A program made the position numbers and the translations under genes. A stretch of 64,000 bases of DNA from Oscillospiraceae bacterium (GTDB lineage: Bacteria; Bacillota; Clostridia; Oscillospirales; Acutalibacteraceae): positions 1 to 64,000 of the forward strand of contig CADABX010000004.1 in the NCBI GenBank assembly GCA_902786285.1, given 5' to 3'. Of this stretch, positions 39,902 through 51,400 are shown in pieces. Each line of letters begins with the position of its first letter. Positions within the stretch are counted from its first letter, which is position 1. Under the pieces are notes generated by a model. That model made no database searches and was not told the DNA's origin. It saw only the letters and a program-made list of their open reading frames with translations.

Positions 39902-41085
39902 CACCAAACAAAAACTATACAAAGCTCAAGGATTCCTATCTGTTTTACAACATCGCCCAAAAAACCAAGGCCTATCTCCGGGAAAAACCCGGCACACATC
40001 TGTACCGGCTGGGCATCGGCGACGTGTCGCAGCCGCTGTGTAAAGCCGCCATCGACGCGCTGCACAGCGCTGTGGACGATCAGGCTGCCGCCGACACCTT
40101 TCACGGCTACATGCCGGAATGCGGCGCGCCGTTTTTGCGCGAAGCGATCGCCGCGCACTACCGCAAACGCGGCGTCAGGCTCGATCCGGACGAGGTCTTC
40201 GTCTCCTCCGGCGCGAGCGACGAGCTGGGCGATATTCTTGACCTGTTCCAACGCGGCAGTACCGTGCTGATCCCGGAGCCGGCCTATCCCGCGTATGTCG
40301 ACGCCAACGTGATGGCCGGCAACCGGATCGTGCATCTGCCCACCGGCGGCGCGCAGGGCTTTTTGCCCGTGCCGGATGACACGATTGCGGCGGACGTGAT
40401 CTATCTGTGCTCGCCCAACAACCCGACCGGCGCGGTGCTGCCGCGGGAGCTGCTGGGCCGCTGGGTCGACCACGCCAACCGCACCGGCGCGGTGATTTTG
40501 TTTGACGCGGCGTATGAAGCGTTTATTGAAGACGACGCGCTGCCGCACAGCATCTTTGAACTCCCGGGCGCCGCAACGTGCGCCATCGAGATCTGTTCGC
40601 TGTCGAAAACTGCGGGCTTCACCGGCACGCGCCTGGGCTATACCGTGCTGCCCAAAACGCTTGTCCGCGGCGGACAGAACCTTCATGCCATGTGGGTACG
40701 CAACCGCACCACCAAAACCAACGGCATCTCCTACATTTTGCAAAAAGGCGGCGCCGCAATCTTTACGGACGAAGGACAAGCACAGGTCAAAGCGCAGATC
40801 GCCGTCTATAAGCAAAACGCCAAAACGCTGACCGACGCGCTGGACAAATGCGGCATCCGATACACCGGCGGCAAAAACGCGCCGTATATCTGGCTGCGGT
40901 GCCCGGGCGGCATGGATAGCTGGACGTTCTTCGATTTCCTTTTGCAGCACGCCCAGATCGTCGGTACACCCGGCGCGGGGTTTGGCGCCTGCGGCGAAGG
41001 GTATTTCCGCTTCTCCTGCTTCGGCAGTCCGAAGGAGACCGCCGCAGCGGCAAAACGGCTGCAAACGGTCTGCGCGGATCTTTGA
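39895..41085 (+). CDS. dapL: LL-diaminopimelate aminotransferase
   Basis: 396 residues. PLP fold type I; makes LL-DAP directly from tetrahydrodipicolinate and glutamate, skipping the acyl intermediates of the DapD/C/E route. Schiff-base Lys238 in SLSKTAGFTGTRLGY; YRLGIGDVSQPL, FHGYMPECG and SPNNPTGAVL are the DapL-type substrate and phosphate contacts. Immediate partner of dapF, giving two successive steps in one operon. GAAGGAGAG upstream. Confidence 0.95.
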
Positions 41086-41103
41086 TTCCGCGATACAAAA
41101 AAC

Positions 41104-41134
41104 GATCCGCCATGGGGCGGATCTGTTCTTTTGC
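41104..41134 (+). terminator. Terminator of the pyrG-dapF-dapL unit
   Basis: GATCCGCC (41104-41111) / GGCGGATC (41116-41123), then TGTTCTTTT. Confidence 0.7.
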
Positions 41135-41161
41135 CTTTATCGGCGCGGCGGCACGGCGATT

Positions 41162-41196
41162 TGAAAAAGCAACCGGCCGTTATCGGCCGTGCTTTT
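41162..41196 (-). terminator. Terminator of the alpha/beta hydrolase gene
   Basis: CGGCCG-ttat-CGGCCG core extended by AAAAGCA/TGCTTTT arms; minus-strand T-run into 41162. Confidence 0.75.
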
Positions 41197-42151
41197 ATGT
41201 GATCTTATCCTTTAAAAAGCTGTCCACCGTTTTCCAGTACAGCGCCGGATCGACATAGACCGACTGCGCGTGATCCGCGCCTTCTATTGCCTGCTTCGCC
41301 TTCGGTGCGGCACAGGCGTCATACAGCCGGTCCATCATGGAAAACGGCACAAAGTGGTCTTCCGTGCCGTGGAGAAATACCGTCGGGGTCACACTGCGCC
41401 GAACGGCGTCGATCGGCACGTTTTTGCGGATATCAAAATTGCCGCGCAGCATGGACGTGGCGTTGACGGCGTAAAGCAGCGGAAACGCCGGAAGCTTTGC
41501 ATAGAGTTTGATCACGTTCGCATACTGCTCCCAGCAGCTTGTGAAGCCGCAATCGCAAACAGCCGCCTTCACCTGCGGCGGCAGCGCTTCGCCGGTGGCA
41601 AGCATCACGGTCACGGCGCCCATGGAATACCCGTGCAAAAGGATCTCAGCGTCCGGATCCTTTTGCACAACATCATCGATCCACGCAAGCAGAATGTCCT
41701 TGTCGTGGAAGCCCATCGTGCAATACCGCTTTTCGTCGTTGCCCCAGCCGCGCAGCGAAGGACAGATGCAGTTGTAGCCCAGCGGACGGTAGTGTTCCGC
41801 GAACACGTCGACGGACGCCGGCCCGGAGTTGTAGCCGTGGCAGAGAATCGCCCATTTGTGTGACGGCTGCTGTGCCGGGATGATATAGGCGTGGATGCGG
41901 CCGGTCGCTTCGGTGGTGATCACCTGATCGTCGCCCTTGTGCCGGTCGAACCAGCCGGGTTCGCGCGGCGGGACGCCGTCCCCGGATTGCACCGTCTCAA
42001 CGTCGCTTCGGTCGTCAAACAAATCGACAAAAAAGCCGTTCAGCTTTGTGTTCAGCGCACATTCATACACCAGCGCGCCTGCACCCATCACCGCGGCCGC
42101 AGCGCCAACGCCGAGTTTGAGCATTGTTTTTACAGCGGATGTTCTTTTCAT
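41195..42151 (-). CDS. Membrane-anchored alpha/beta hydrolase
   Basis: 318 residues. An N-terminal hydrophobic helix (about 13-31) likely anchors it or acts as an uncleaved signal. Serine hydrolase triad: Ser176 in LLHGYSMGAV, Asp265 in LHGTEDHFVP, His294 in EGADHAQS; oxyanion region CHGYNSG. Resembles the YqkD/BAAT-like esterases of Firmicutes. Substrate unknown. GAGGTG ribosome site seven bases upstream of ATG. Confidence 0.88.
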   Translation of the reverse strand: MKRTSAVKTMLKLGVGAAAAVMGAGALVYECALNTKLNGFFVDLFDDRSDVETVQSGDGVPPREPGWFDRHKGDDQVITTEATGRIHAYIIPAQQPSHKWAILCHGYNSGPASVDVFAEHYRPLGYNCICPSLRGWGNDEKRYCTMGFHDKDILLAWIDDVVQKDPDAEILLHGYSMGAVTVMLATGEALPPQVKAAVCDCGFTSCWEQYANVIKLYAKLPAFPLLYAVNATSMLRGNFDIRKNVPIDAVRRSVTPTVFLHGTEDHFVPFSMMDRLYDACAAPKAKQAIEGADHAQSVYVDPALYWKTVDSFLKDKIT

Positions 42152-42190
42152 TTTCTCACCTCATTAACCGGGGATTTGACGGTTTGCAGC

Positions 42191-42691
42191 TCATTTGGGG
42201 ATTCGCATAAAATAGTGCGATTTATCCTTACCTGTTATTCTGGCTCCATTCTTCAGCATAACTTTTTGCGAGGCAATGTTATCCTTATTGACGCGCAAAT
42301 AGATCTCATCTTCTGCCACAATCCCCCGTGCGATTTCAAGCGTCAGTTTCAAACCGGTTGTTCCATATCCATTGCCGCGCATATCTTTTCGAATACTGTA
42401 TCCGATATGCCCCGCGCCGTTGCGCAGAGCATCCGTCAAATGGTGTCGGATGCGAAACTCACCAACCAGATTGTCACCATCCCAAAGGTAGTAATAGCTT
42501 TCAGGCACGAACCAGTCCGGCATGTTGACAGGGTGCTCATGAGAAATCAGCTCCGGCAGAACTTTTCTAACATACTCGTCATAAGTAACACCATGATAGG
42601 GATTCGTCAATCCATTTTCATCTGCGGGCAGGGCTGTTGTGTATTCCCATTGCGCAAATGCGTCCTGCACGTTGATTTTCCTTAACGTCAT
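42191..42691 (-). CDS. GNAT family N-acetyltransferase
   Basis: 166 residues from MTLRKINVQD; AAAGGTGG is upstream, and the GTG three codons before is overlapped by that site. Acetyl-CoA-binding motif A: GHIGYSIRKDMRGNGYGTTGLKL, followed by LRVNKDNIASQKVMLKNGA, typical of RimJ/L-like or small-molecule GNATs. Acceptor unknown. Confidence 0.88.
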   Translation of the reverse strand: MTLRKINVQDAFAQWEYTTALPADENGLTNPYHGVTYDEYVRKVLPELISHEHPVNMPDWFVPESYYYLWDGDNLVGEFRIRHHLTDALRNGAGHIGYSIRKDMRGNGYGTTGLKLTLEIARGIVAEDEIYLRVNKDNIASQKVMLKNGARITGKDKSHYFMRIPK

Positions 42692-42772
42692 GGCGACCAC
42701 CTTTTTCCATCCCGATTTGTCGTTCTCTTTCTTCTATTTTATTCTACCTGAAACGCGTGGATTTTTCAATCC

Positions 42773-42910
42773 TTAAAAGCGAAAAACATGGCATCGCTTC
42801 ATACGGTCTTCGATGGCGGATCTGTCAAAGACGCAACTGCCGGGAAGGCCGGCAAAGCTTCGAATAAATCCGTTCGGCTCAAAATCAGCTTTTAGATGCG
42901 GGACAAGTTG
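42773..42910 (-). pseudogene. Possible C-terminal gene remnant
   Basis: About 44 minus-strand codons ending DFEPNGFIRSFAGL, then CVFDRSAIEDRMKRCHVFRF before TAA read like protein, but there is no start or upstream continuation (a stop or frame change lies near 42915). I cannot name the family. Confidence 0.3.
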
Positions 42911-42930
42911 CGCCGATTGCATTTTTCATA

Positions 42931-42959
42931 TTTACATTCCTGCGCGTTTGTGATATAGT
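42931..42959 (+). promoter_or_regulatory. Promoter of the HD-CE-like gene
   Basis: TTTACA (42931-42936), 17-base spacer, TATAGT (42954-42959). Confidence 0.6.
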
Positions 42960-42993
42960 TATAACCGATACGGGAAAGAAAGGAGGCGGACAT

Positions 42994-43869
42994 ATGCCGG
43001 AGGATACCAATAGCTTTGCGCTCGAGTTCCGCCTTCGCGAACTGGACCCGGATCTGCACACAAGATTTACCGACTGCGTCTTTGTATTACAGAAAATTCT
43101 GTCGAATTATAAGCTTTTATTTCCCGAATATACCGATCATTCCGAGCTGCACTCGCTCACGGTGATCGACTTTTGCAACACCCTGATCGGCGAACGGATC
43201 CACCTTCTCAACAAGAACGAGATCTATGTTCTGCTTTGTGCCTGCTATTTTCATGATACGGGCATGGGAATCACGAAAAAAGATTTTGAAGCCTTTTCCG
43301 ACAAGATCGATTTCGGCGATTATTTTGAAAAACACCCCAACCCGTCGGCGGCCGAACAGATCCGCGATTTTCATAACGAATACTCCGGGTTGTTCATCCG
43401 GAAATACGCGGAGCTGTTTGAATTCCCGAGCAGCGCCCATCTGGAAGCCGTCATCCAAATTGCCAGAGGACACCGCAAAACCGATCTCAAAGACGAACGC
43501 ATCTATCCGATCGAGCTGCCGACGCCCGACGGCGAGACGATCTGTTTGCCCTATCTTGCCGCGCTGATCCGTCTGGCAGATGAGATCGACGTCACCGCCG
43601 ACCGCAGCTCAAAGCTGCTCTATGATCTGGAGGCGATCACCGACGAGCATCAGCTTTTTGAACACAAGCGCCACCGGGCAGTGCGCGAGCTGATCATCAG
43701 CGCCGATGCGTTTACCCTGATGATCGACGACAGCGACCCTGTGGTTCTGGAAATGATCCACAGAATGAAAGACAAAATGCAGCAGACGCTCGATACCTGC
43801 CGCGACGCGGTCAACGGCCGCACGCCGTTTGCAATCACCCAGCGCCGGGTTGTTCTGCGCCCGATCTGA
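42994..43869 (+). CDS. HD-CE-type metal-dependent hydrolase-like protein
   Basis: 291 residues. Reads FPEYTDHSELHSLTVIDFC, then YVLLCACYFHDTGMG (His87, Asp88), RGHRKTDL and LIRLADEIDVT: the His...HD...H...D arrangement of the HD-CE group (with His53). In other genomes HD-CE domains are fused or adjacent to HSP90-like ATPases and conflict proteins; here it stands alone with no ATPase nearby. Possible nucleotide-directed phosphohydrolase. AAAGGAGGCGG sits before the ATG. Confidence 0.75.
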   Translation: MPEDTNSFALEFRLRELDPDLHTRFTDCVFVLQKILSNYKLLFPEYTDHSELHSLTVIDFCNTLIGERIHLLNKNEIYVLLCACYFHDTGMGITKKDFEAFSDKIDFGDYFEKHPNPSAAEQIRDFHNEYSGLFIRKYAELFEFPSSAHLEAVIQIARGHRKTDLKDERIYPIELPTPDGETICLPYLAALIRLADEIDVTADRSSKLLYDLEAITDEHQLFEHKRHRAVRELIISADAFTLMIDDSDPVVLEMIHRMKDKMQQTLDTCRDAVNGRTPFAITQRRVVLRPI

Positions 43870-43899
43870 TCGGATCGCAAGCCCGTTATATAACACAAA

Positions 43900-43938
43900 A
43901 GACGGTTTCAGGCCAACGCCCGAAGCCGTCTCTTTTTC
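43900..43938. terminator. Bidirectional terminator
   Basis: AGACGGTTTC (43900-43909) / GAAGCCGTCT (43922-43931) with an inner GGC/GCC, T-run after and A-run before; serves the HD-CE gene and pdp. Confidence 0.8.
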
Positions 43939-43952
43939 TGTCTGTCAAACAC

Positions 43953-45254
43953 TTATCGGATGATGTCGAAGATCAGACCGGTTGCCTTGGGCGGCTCCGG
44001 CCCGATGGTCAGCGCGCCGAGATAGCGCTGTGTTGCCGGCTCGATCGCCGCGGCGTCGTTTGTATAAAGGGTGGCGAGCACCTGACCCTTTTTGACCGCG
44101 TCGCCGGTTTTTTTGCTGACGAGGATGCCTGCGCTGTGGTCGATGTCGTCTTCCTTTTTGCTGCGGCCCGCGCCGAGAATGACCGCCGCGCCGCCGATCG
44201 CCTCGGCGTCCATATTCGTCAGATAGCCGTCCGCGGGCGCGACCACGGGAACCGCCAGCGCAGCTCCGTCTCCGTATTGCGCACGCACAAGCCACGCGCT
44301 GTCGCCGCCCTGCGCGGCGATCCACTCCTGCATCTTCCGGAAGGCTTTGCCGCTTTCAATGGCATCGACGACCCGCGATTCGGCTTCGGCGCGGGAAACG
44401 CCGGCAAACAGCATCGTCATCTCGGCCGCAAGCGCCACACAAACGTCATACAGATCGCCCTTGGCCGCGCCGCGCAGCACCCGGACCGCCTCGACCACCT
44501 CAAGCGTGTTGCCCACAGCTTCTCCGAGCGGGCGGCTCATATCGGTGATCAGCGCCGCCATCCTTCGTCCGCATGCCTTGCCGATCGCAACCATGCTGCG
44601 GGCAAGCGTGCGTGCATCTTCGGGCGTTTTCATAAACGCGCCGGAGCCCGCCTTGACGTCGAGCACGATGCTTTTGGAGCCGGCGGCGATCTTCTTACTC
44701 ATCACGCTCGACGTGATCAGCGGGATCGAATCGACCGTGGCGGTCACGTCGCGCAGCGCATAGAGCTTTTTATCCGCCGGCGTCAGATTACCGGACTGCC
44801 CGATCACCGCGATGCCGATCTCTTCGACCTGCCGGAGAAACGCCTCCCGCTCCATCGTCACCCGCATGCCGGGGATCGATTCGAGCTTGTCGACCGTGCC
44901 GCCGGTATGTCCAAGCCCGCGGCCGGACATTTTGGCAACCTTTCCGCCCAGCGAGGCGACGATGGGCGCAACAATCAGCGTGGTCTTGTCGCCGACGCCG
45001 CCGGTGGAGTGTTTGTCAACGGTCAGATCGCCGAAGCGCGACAGATCGATCCTGTCGCCCGATCGCGCCATGCAGTCCGTCAGCGCGGCGGTCTCGTCGT
45101 CGGTCATGCCGCGGAAAAAGATCGCCATGCAAAGCGCCGACGCCTGATAGTCGGGGATCGAGCCGTCCACATAGCCGTCGATGAAATAAGCGATCTCTTC
45201 CCCGGTCAGAATACCGCCGTTTCGTTTTTTCAGGATGATATCGTAAATTCTCAC
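43953..45254 (-). CDS. pdp: Pyrimidine-nucleoside phosphorylase
   Basis: 433 residues from a GTG start (MRIYDIILKKRNGG), with GGGAG about ten bases upstream; the longer frame lacks conservation. Phosphorolysis of thymidine, uridine and deoxyuridine. Landmarks: DKHSTGGVGDKT, the signature SGRGLGHTGGTVDKLES, LDVKAGSGAFM and the C-terminal PYNP domain with DAEAIGGAAVILGAGR and HSAGILV. Clostridial PyNP size. TTTACA-N17-TATAAT promoter about 100 bases before the start. Confidence 0.95.
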   Translation of the reverse strand: MRIYDIILKKRNGGILTGEEIAYFIDGYVDGSIPDYQASALCMAIFFRGMTDDETAALTDCMARSGDRIDLSRFGDLTVDKHSTGGVGDKTTLIVAPIVASLGGKVAKMSGRGLGHTGGTVDKLESIPGMRVTMEREAFLRQVEEIGIAVIGQSGNLTPADKKLYALRDVTATVDSIPLITSSVMSKKIAAGSKSIVLDVKAGSGAFMKTPEDARTLARSMVAIGKACGRRMAALITDMSRPLGEAVGNTLEVVEAVRVLRGAAKGDLYDVCVALAAEMTMLFAGVSRAEAESRVVDAIESGKAFRKMQEWIAAQGGDSAWLVRAQYGDGAALAVPVVAPADGYLTNMDAEAIGGAAVILGAGRSKKEDDIDHSAGILVSKKTGDAVKKGQVLATLYTNDAAAIEPATQRYLGALTIGPEPPKATGLIFDIIR

Positions 45255-45353
45255 AATGCTTTGTCTCCCTTTTGGATCCGGATTCATGCTGACCGTGCGC
45301 CGGCAGCACACCCTATACAGGATTTGTTCTCCCGGCCGTCATCATGCAATGGA

Positions 45354-45382
45354 ATTATAACACGCTTATTTGTAATTGTAAA
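45354..45382 (-). promoter_or_regulatory. pdp promoter
   Basis: Minus strand TTTACA (45377-45382), 17-base spacer, TATAAT (45354-45359). Confidence 0.7.
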
Positions 45383-45438
45383 GCCTTCGTTGCGCGGTCG
45401 CTGTGTACCGCAAGGAGGCTGCTCTTCGTTTTGTAAAA

Positions 45439-45473
45439 GCAAAAACCGCCGGATACACCGACGGTTTTTGTGT
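45439..45473 (-). terminator. Terminator of the giant secreted protein gene
   Basis: AAAAACCG-CGG / CCG-CGGTTTTT hairpin with one mismatch, A and T runs on both sides; oriented for the minus-strand gene stopping at 45482 and usable both ways. Confidence 0.75.
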
Positions 45474-45481
45474 CTGTTATC

Positions 45482-48400
45482 TTATTTGAACAAGTTTTTG
45501 AAGAAGTTGATGATCCGCATCAGCCAGTCGAAGATCTGCTTGAAGAAGCGGATCAGCCCGTTGCCGGCAACGCCCTTGGAACCGACGATGTCGCCGATCT
45601 GTTCGTCGCCTTCGGCGATCAGCGCCTTCAAAATCGCGCGGGCAATATCGTTATCCAGCCCCTTCAGATGGTCCACGACCTGTCCGAGCTTGTCGTTCAC
45701 ATGGTCATAAGCTTCCACACCGCTGCCGGATGCTTTGGACGCGCCGTACACGGTATAGTAGATGCTGAGCATGGCAACCTCAAAGCCGCCGAGCGTGCCC
45801 ATGTAGCCGGCAAGCAGGTGCAGGAACGCACTGACTGCCGCTTCGCCGACACCGCCGATGCTCGCTTTGGTTTTAATCAGCGCCACCAGCGCGTCCACGT
45901 TGCCGTCGACAGACAGGAACTTGAGGATGATACGCATCAGAATCGAGATCAGATCGCCGAAGCAATAGCGGTCGATCGTCTTATCCATGACCATCGTGTA
46001 GGCCGTTTTGCCGGTCAGGGAGTCGAACGACCGGACATAGCCGTGGGTCAGCTCGTTGACCGCCAGCGCGGCAATGGATGTGAATTTGAACGGAACCCCG
46101 TTTTTGGCAAGCACACCGTTGAGGAACGCAAGACCGATGCTGAACAGCATGCGGAAATCCAGATCCTCCAGCCCGTCGACCGACGAGAATTCGCCGCCGC
46201 ACTGCGCATAGATGTCTGCAACGTCTTTTTCGGTGATGCCGAGCAGCTCATACAGGTTTTCCTTGACGATCTTTTCCAGATTCAGCGTGCGGTACAGATC
46301 GATGCCCTGTTCGTCATAGACGAGCTGGCTGATCTGTTCCTTCATCGGCTCGGCCGCGTTGGCAATCACGAGGATGCCGTGGATCAGGTTTTTGACCACG
46401 GTGTCGATGCCGTTGGAATTGATGAAGTAGACGATGGACGGCAGCAGCTCCAGCAGCTGTGTAACCGTGGAATCCATGAGCTTCTGGATCATGGCGACCA
46501 GCGGGTGTACCACACCGGTGACCGCAAAGGAAGTATCCTGCTTCACCTTGGCGGTATATTCTGCCGGATCGCAGATGTCGCCGTCGCGCAGGTTTTGCAC
46601 GAGGTTCTTCGGGCTGCCGTCGATATTGAGCGCTTCAAACAGCGGCACAAGGGCATATTTGTAGCCTTCCGCGCCCGGCAGCTTCAACTGAATCTGTTCC
46701 GCATTTTCGCCAAGACCGTCGCCTTCCGCAAAGAAGGTGTAGTCGCTGTCTGCCAGCATCCACGCCATCGCCGGCGCCACGGGCTGCAGCAGTTCGACCA
46801 GCGCCGCTTCAAAGATCGCGCCGTTGGCGTCCACCGCGGCTTCGGTGCTCTCGGTCGAGAAGCCCCAGTCTCTGCCGTTTTCATAGACGCCGCCTTTGGC
46901 GTAAGCATCCCACGCGTGCAGGTCGATGCCGGTCAGCTTTCGGATAAAGCCGGCAATCGCGCCGTCGGGATCATATTTGTCGAGCAGCGGCTTTAGCTTG
47001 CCAAGCAGAGCGGTCAGCTTGTTCATCATGTCGTTGGAGAACAGCGTGCCGCCGATCAGCGCGTGCATCAGCTCGCGGAAGTTGCGGATCTGGATCCCGT
47101 TGATCTCCAGACCGAGCAGATACAGCATATCTTCGACGAACTGCTCCAGATTGTCGGCCAGCTCCGCCGCCATCTCGCGCGTCCACTTTTTGCCCGCATA
47201 GGGATCGAGGCTGAACAGCTTGGACATCGTCAGCGCGGACACCAGGTGATCGGTGTCGGCATACTCGGTGAAGATCCACGACGGATCCTGATAGTCAAAC
47301 TTAAAGTCGTCGATGTTGAAGATATTGATCAGCGTCTGATGCACCGGTTTGCCGACCAGCGCATTCCAGAAGCCGTCGTTCGCGGGATCCTCCAGCAGAT
47401 CGAGCACAAGGCTGGTCAAAATCGTGATCGTCGCGGCCTTGTCCTTGCTGTCGCGGAAGGTCATGCGGTAGGTATCGAAATCACAAGCAGATGCCGTGTT
47501 GTGATAGATCTTGCCAACCGTGAAGTTGTCAAGCAGACGCTTTGTGAAATTGCTCAGCACCAGCGGCTGGTAGTTGCCGTCGCTGTCCTTTACGGACACG
47601 AGCGAGAGCAGATCCGTCAGCGCGATCTTTGTCAGATCCACGTCGAGACCGGTGAACTGTTTGATGAGGCCCGGCAGCGTCAGCGCGTCGTCGCCGGTCT
47701 TGCCCGCGTAATTGTTATAGAAATCGAGCACCGCCGTGATCTGCGCGGTCAGATTCTGCGCGGAAACGCCGAGGGCGTTGGCGTTGATGAAGTACAGCAG
47801 ATCGGGCAGCAGATTCAAAAGACCGTCGAGCACCTTGCCGCCGTCGTCCTTGTTCAGCAGACCGCGCACGCCGTTGAATACGCACGTCAGCAGATCCTGC
47901 ATGAGGCCCTCGATGTCATAGTCTTTGCCGTTGATATAGTCCGCGGCGGGCTTGAGTCCTTCGACGCCGAGCGCTTCGAGCAGCGGCAGCAGGACATAGC
48001 GGTAGCTTTCCACGCCGGTCACATTGATCTGGTCGTCGCGGCGGTTGCGCGCTTCGGTCACGCCGCTGGCGTTGAACAGGCTCAGGTTGTTGCCCAGCAG
48101 CAGGAAGCTCAGCAGCGGCATCACGGGCTTGAGCACCGCGAAGAGCACGTCTTCGATATTGGCAAGATCCTGCTTGACCAGCGGACGCTCCAAACCGGTG
48201 GGTTCGCCGTCCGCGTTGTAATAGACGACCTTGCTGCTCTTGTATTCGGTACGGCTGATGTCGATATTGAACGCGGCAAGATCGATGCCGACCATACTCG
48301 CCAGCTTTTCAATCGCTTCCTTAAATTGCGCAACCTTGGCGCTGGTGGCTTCCATCATCTGTTCCGCGTTTTCGGGGTTCACATGGTTGACCGCCTCTGC

Positions 48401-51400
48401 GATCTTTGTGAACGCATCGTTTTCAACGCCGTTGAGCAGATCGCTGACAAAACCGAGCGCCTTGTCGATCATCTCGTCGGTCAAAAAGCCGTTGGCAAGC
48501 ATCTTTGCAAGGATGCCGAGCGTGTAATGCTCGCTTGTTTCGGCAATGCCGAGCCTTTCGAGCAGCGCCGTGGCAAGCAGCTTGCCGTCGCCGGTGTCGA
48601 TATTCAGCGCGTTGGTGATCATATCGTCGAGCCGTTCGGCCAGATGGACCGCTGTTTCTTCGGTCCAGTTCGTCAGGTCATAGCTCTTGAGATACTTGTC
48701 AAAGTCCTGTTGCGCCTGCGCGGTACGGTAATCGTCCGCGGCGATCTCGCCGTTTTTGATCTGCACGAGCAGCGCGGCCTTTTGTTCTGCCGTGGCGTCT
48801 TTGCCGAGGATATAGGCCCAGTCGAAATTGGTCTTGTATTCAGCAGGCAGACCCTTCATCAGTTCGATTGCGGTCTTTGCAAGGCCCCTCTGCCCGAGCA
48901 GCAGTTCGATAAACGCGTCGAGCACGTCGGCGTTGTTGCCGTACATCAGAATGTCAAGCCCCATTGAGATCATACAGGTCAGCGCGTCTTTGCCTTCAGT
49001 GTTCAGCCGGTAGGCATTGCGGTTTGTGCGGTCGCCGTTTTCGTCCAGCGCATAGGCTTTGGATTTGTAGGTCTCGCGCAGATAGGCAAAATCGTCGATC
49101 GCCGCCTGATACGGTTTTTTCAATTCCAGGAAATAGCGATTGCCGTCCGCCTGCACGGAAGCGATCACGCTGACCAGCTTCAGCAGCGATTCGAGATTCA
49201 GCGTTTTGAGCTTGAACGCGGCGCCGCGTGTTTTCATGATTTGGCGCATCTCGGCTTCGCTGCTGTAGCCGCCGAGCTTATAGGTGAAGCGGCAGATCAG
49301 GGTGTTGATCAGTGCGTCGAAATCGATGTTTACGATCGGACGCAGGGTATCGAGCAGCACCCACAGCGGATGCAGCAGATTTTTGAGCAGCACGCCGACG
49401 CCGTTGTCGGACACGGCGAACATGAGCTGCGCGAGCATTTCAAACAGCTCGGCGAGCATCGTGTCGGAATCGAAGATTGCAAACAGACGGTTCACAATCT
49501 GATCCACACAGTACAGCAATCCCTGTGCGGTGCCCTTGGCTTGAAATTCTTCGCTGGAAAGTAGCTTCGATTCGTCAATCCCCATCGCTTCGAGCAGCGG
49601 CAATATAGCGAAGTTGTAGCCGTCGTGTCCCTTCACCGTGACAACCGACTGCGTTGCGCCGTCCTTGTTATACGGCAGCACATGGAAGTCCTTGCCGCTG
49701 AAGACCATGTCGAGCACCGGCTGCGCCGGCGTCAGCAGATAGCCGAGCGCGGCGAAAATGTCGCTGTAGGTTTCCACCGGCTCGCCGTCGTATGTCCATT
49801 CCACCAGCGGCTTGCCGCTGTCGTCGGTGCCGGTGCGCGTGCCTTGCAACAGCGGGAAGACCTTCGTCTGCGGTTCGCTCGCGCCTTCGTCAAAGAGATA
49901 GGCAAAATCGTTTTTCCAAACGCTGATGTCGATGCCCGTGGCGTCCTTGATCAGATCGGCAGGCAGCGCCAGATCCTCCGTATAAACGCCGCTGAGCAGT
50001 TCGGTGATCAGCGTGATATAGGCGGGTTCGTTGAGATATTTGAGCAGCAGCGGTCTGGCGTATTCACGGATCGTTTCGATTTCCGGCGTGTCCGGATTCA
50101 GATCGTACGGCAGCTCCTGCAGCAGCGCGTCGGCGAAATCGTCGATATCGTCCACCACGAAGGAGGCCATTTTCTGTGTCCAGTCGTTGTCATATTCGAG
50201 ATACGGAATCGTGTCGTCGTGCGCGCTGATTTCGTTCGCCGTGGCTGCCGGGGTTTCGGGATAGGAAAGCGTGCCGGCGTCGTAATCGTTCGTCGGGTTC
50301 AGCGATTCGCAAATCACAAGCAGCAGATTGTCGGTCGTCAGGTTTGCCATGATCTTGTCGAGATCCAGCTTGCCGTTTTCGTCCGTGGCGTCCTTGAGAA
50401 TATCGGAGAGCGTCAGGCTCAGCGTGTCCATGCCGTCGGCGGCAATGTTTGCGAGCGCGGCTTTCAAATCGTCGTAGTCAAGACCGATCATGGAAAGGAT
50501 GGCCTTGACCGAGTTCGGATTGCCGACAAGGGTTGCGATTTTGTCGAGCAGGTGATAGAACACGTCGGAAATATCGGCGTCCACAAAGTAGTAGTTGCCC
50601 ACATTCAATTTGTTCCAGTGCCGCGCATACTCCTCTTGACGGATGGAGCCGGTCTTCACTTTGCACTCGCCGAGCGCGGACAGGGTTTCCAGATCGAACA
50701 GCGACGGATCAAACAGCTGCATTTTTTTGCCGTTTTCGTCCTGCAAATTGTCGAAGAACCATTGCAGCACCGAAGAGATCTTGCCGAAATCAAATCCGAA
50801 CTGCTGCTGCGCTTTTGACGACAGGAAGAACGGTTCCAGCACGCTATACGGATTGATAAAAGAGAGAGCGTCGGACAGATCCGCCTTCACATCTTTGGGC
50901 GGCCAGTCCTTAAACTTGTTGAGTACTTCGTCCGGCAGCTTGCCGCCCAGCAGCGAAGCCAGTTGTTTAAACAGATTCTGCATCGGTGCACCCAGCTTGC
51001 CGCTCAGCAAATCGTTGGCAATGCCGGAGATATCGATTCCCAGCTTTTTCACAATGGGAGCCAGATTGATGGGAGAAAGGACCGCCATCACCAAACCCAG
51101 CAGGGATTCCAGCGCGGTATAGGCAGCGATTGCAGCAAGCAACTGGATATACTTGAGCGGGTTCAGCCAGTCGTACCAGTCTGTCATGATCTGATTTTCA
51201 ATGATATCGCCGATGCCTTCGAAGAATTTGTTGATATCCATATTGAAGTTCGCATCCAGACCCACCCCGTAATAGAGATCCAGATCGAACAGATCAAACA
51301 GCGCACCGTTTTCCAGCATGAGGGAGATGTTCGGCAATATGGAAAGAATCTTTTCAATCGGGTGCGACGCAATCTGTTCCAGCAGCGCCATCAACGGGTC

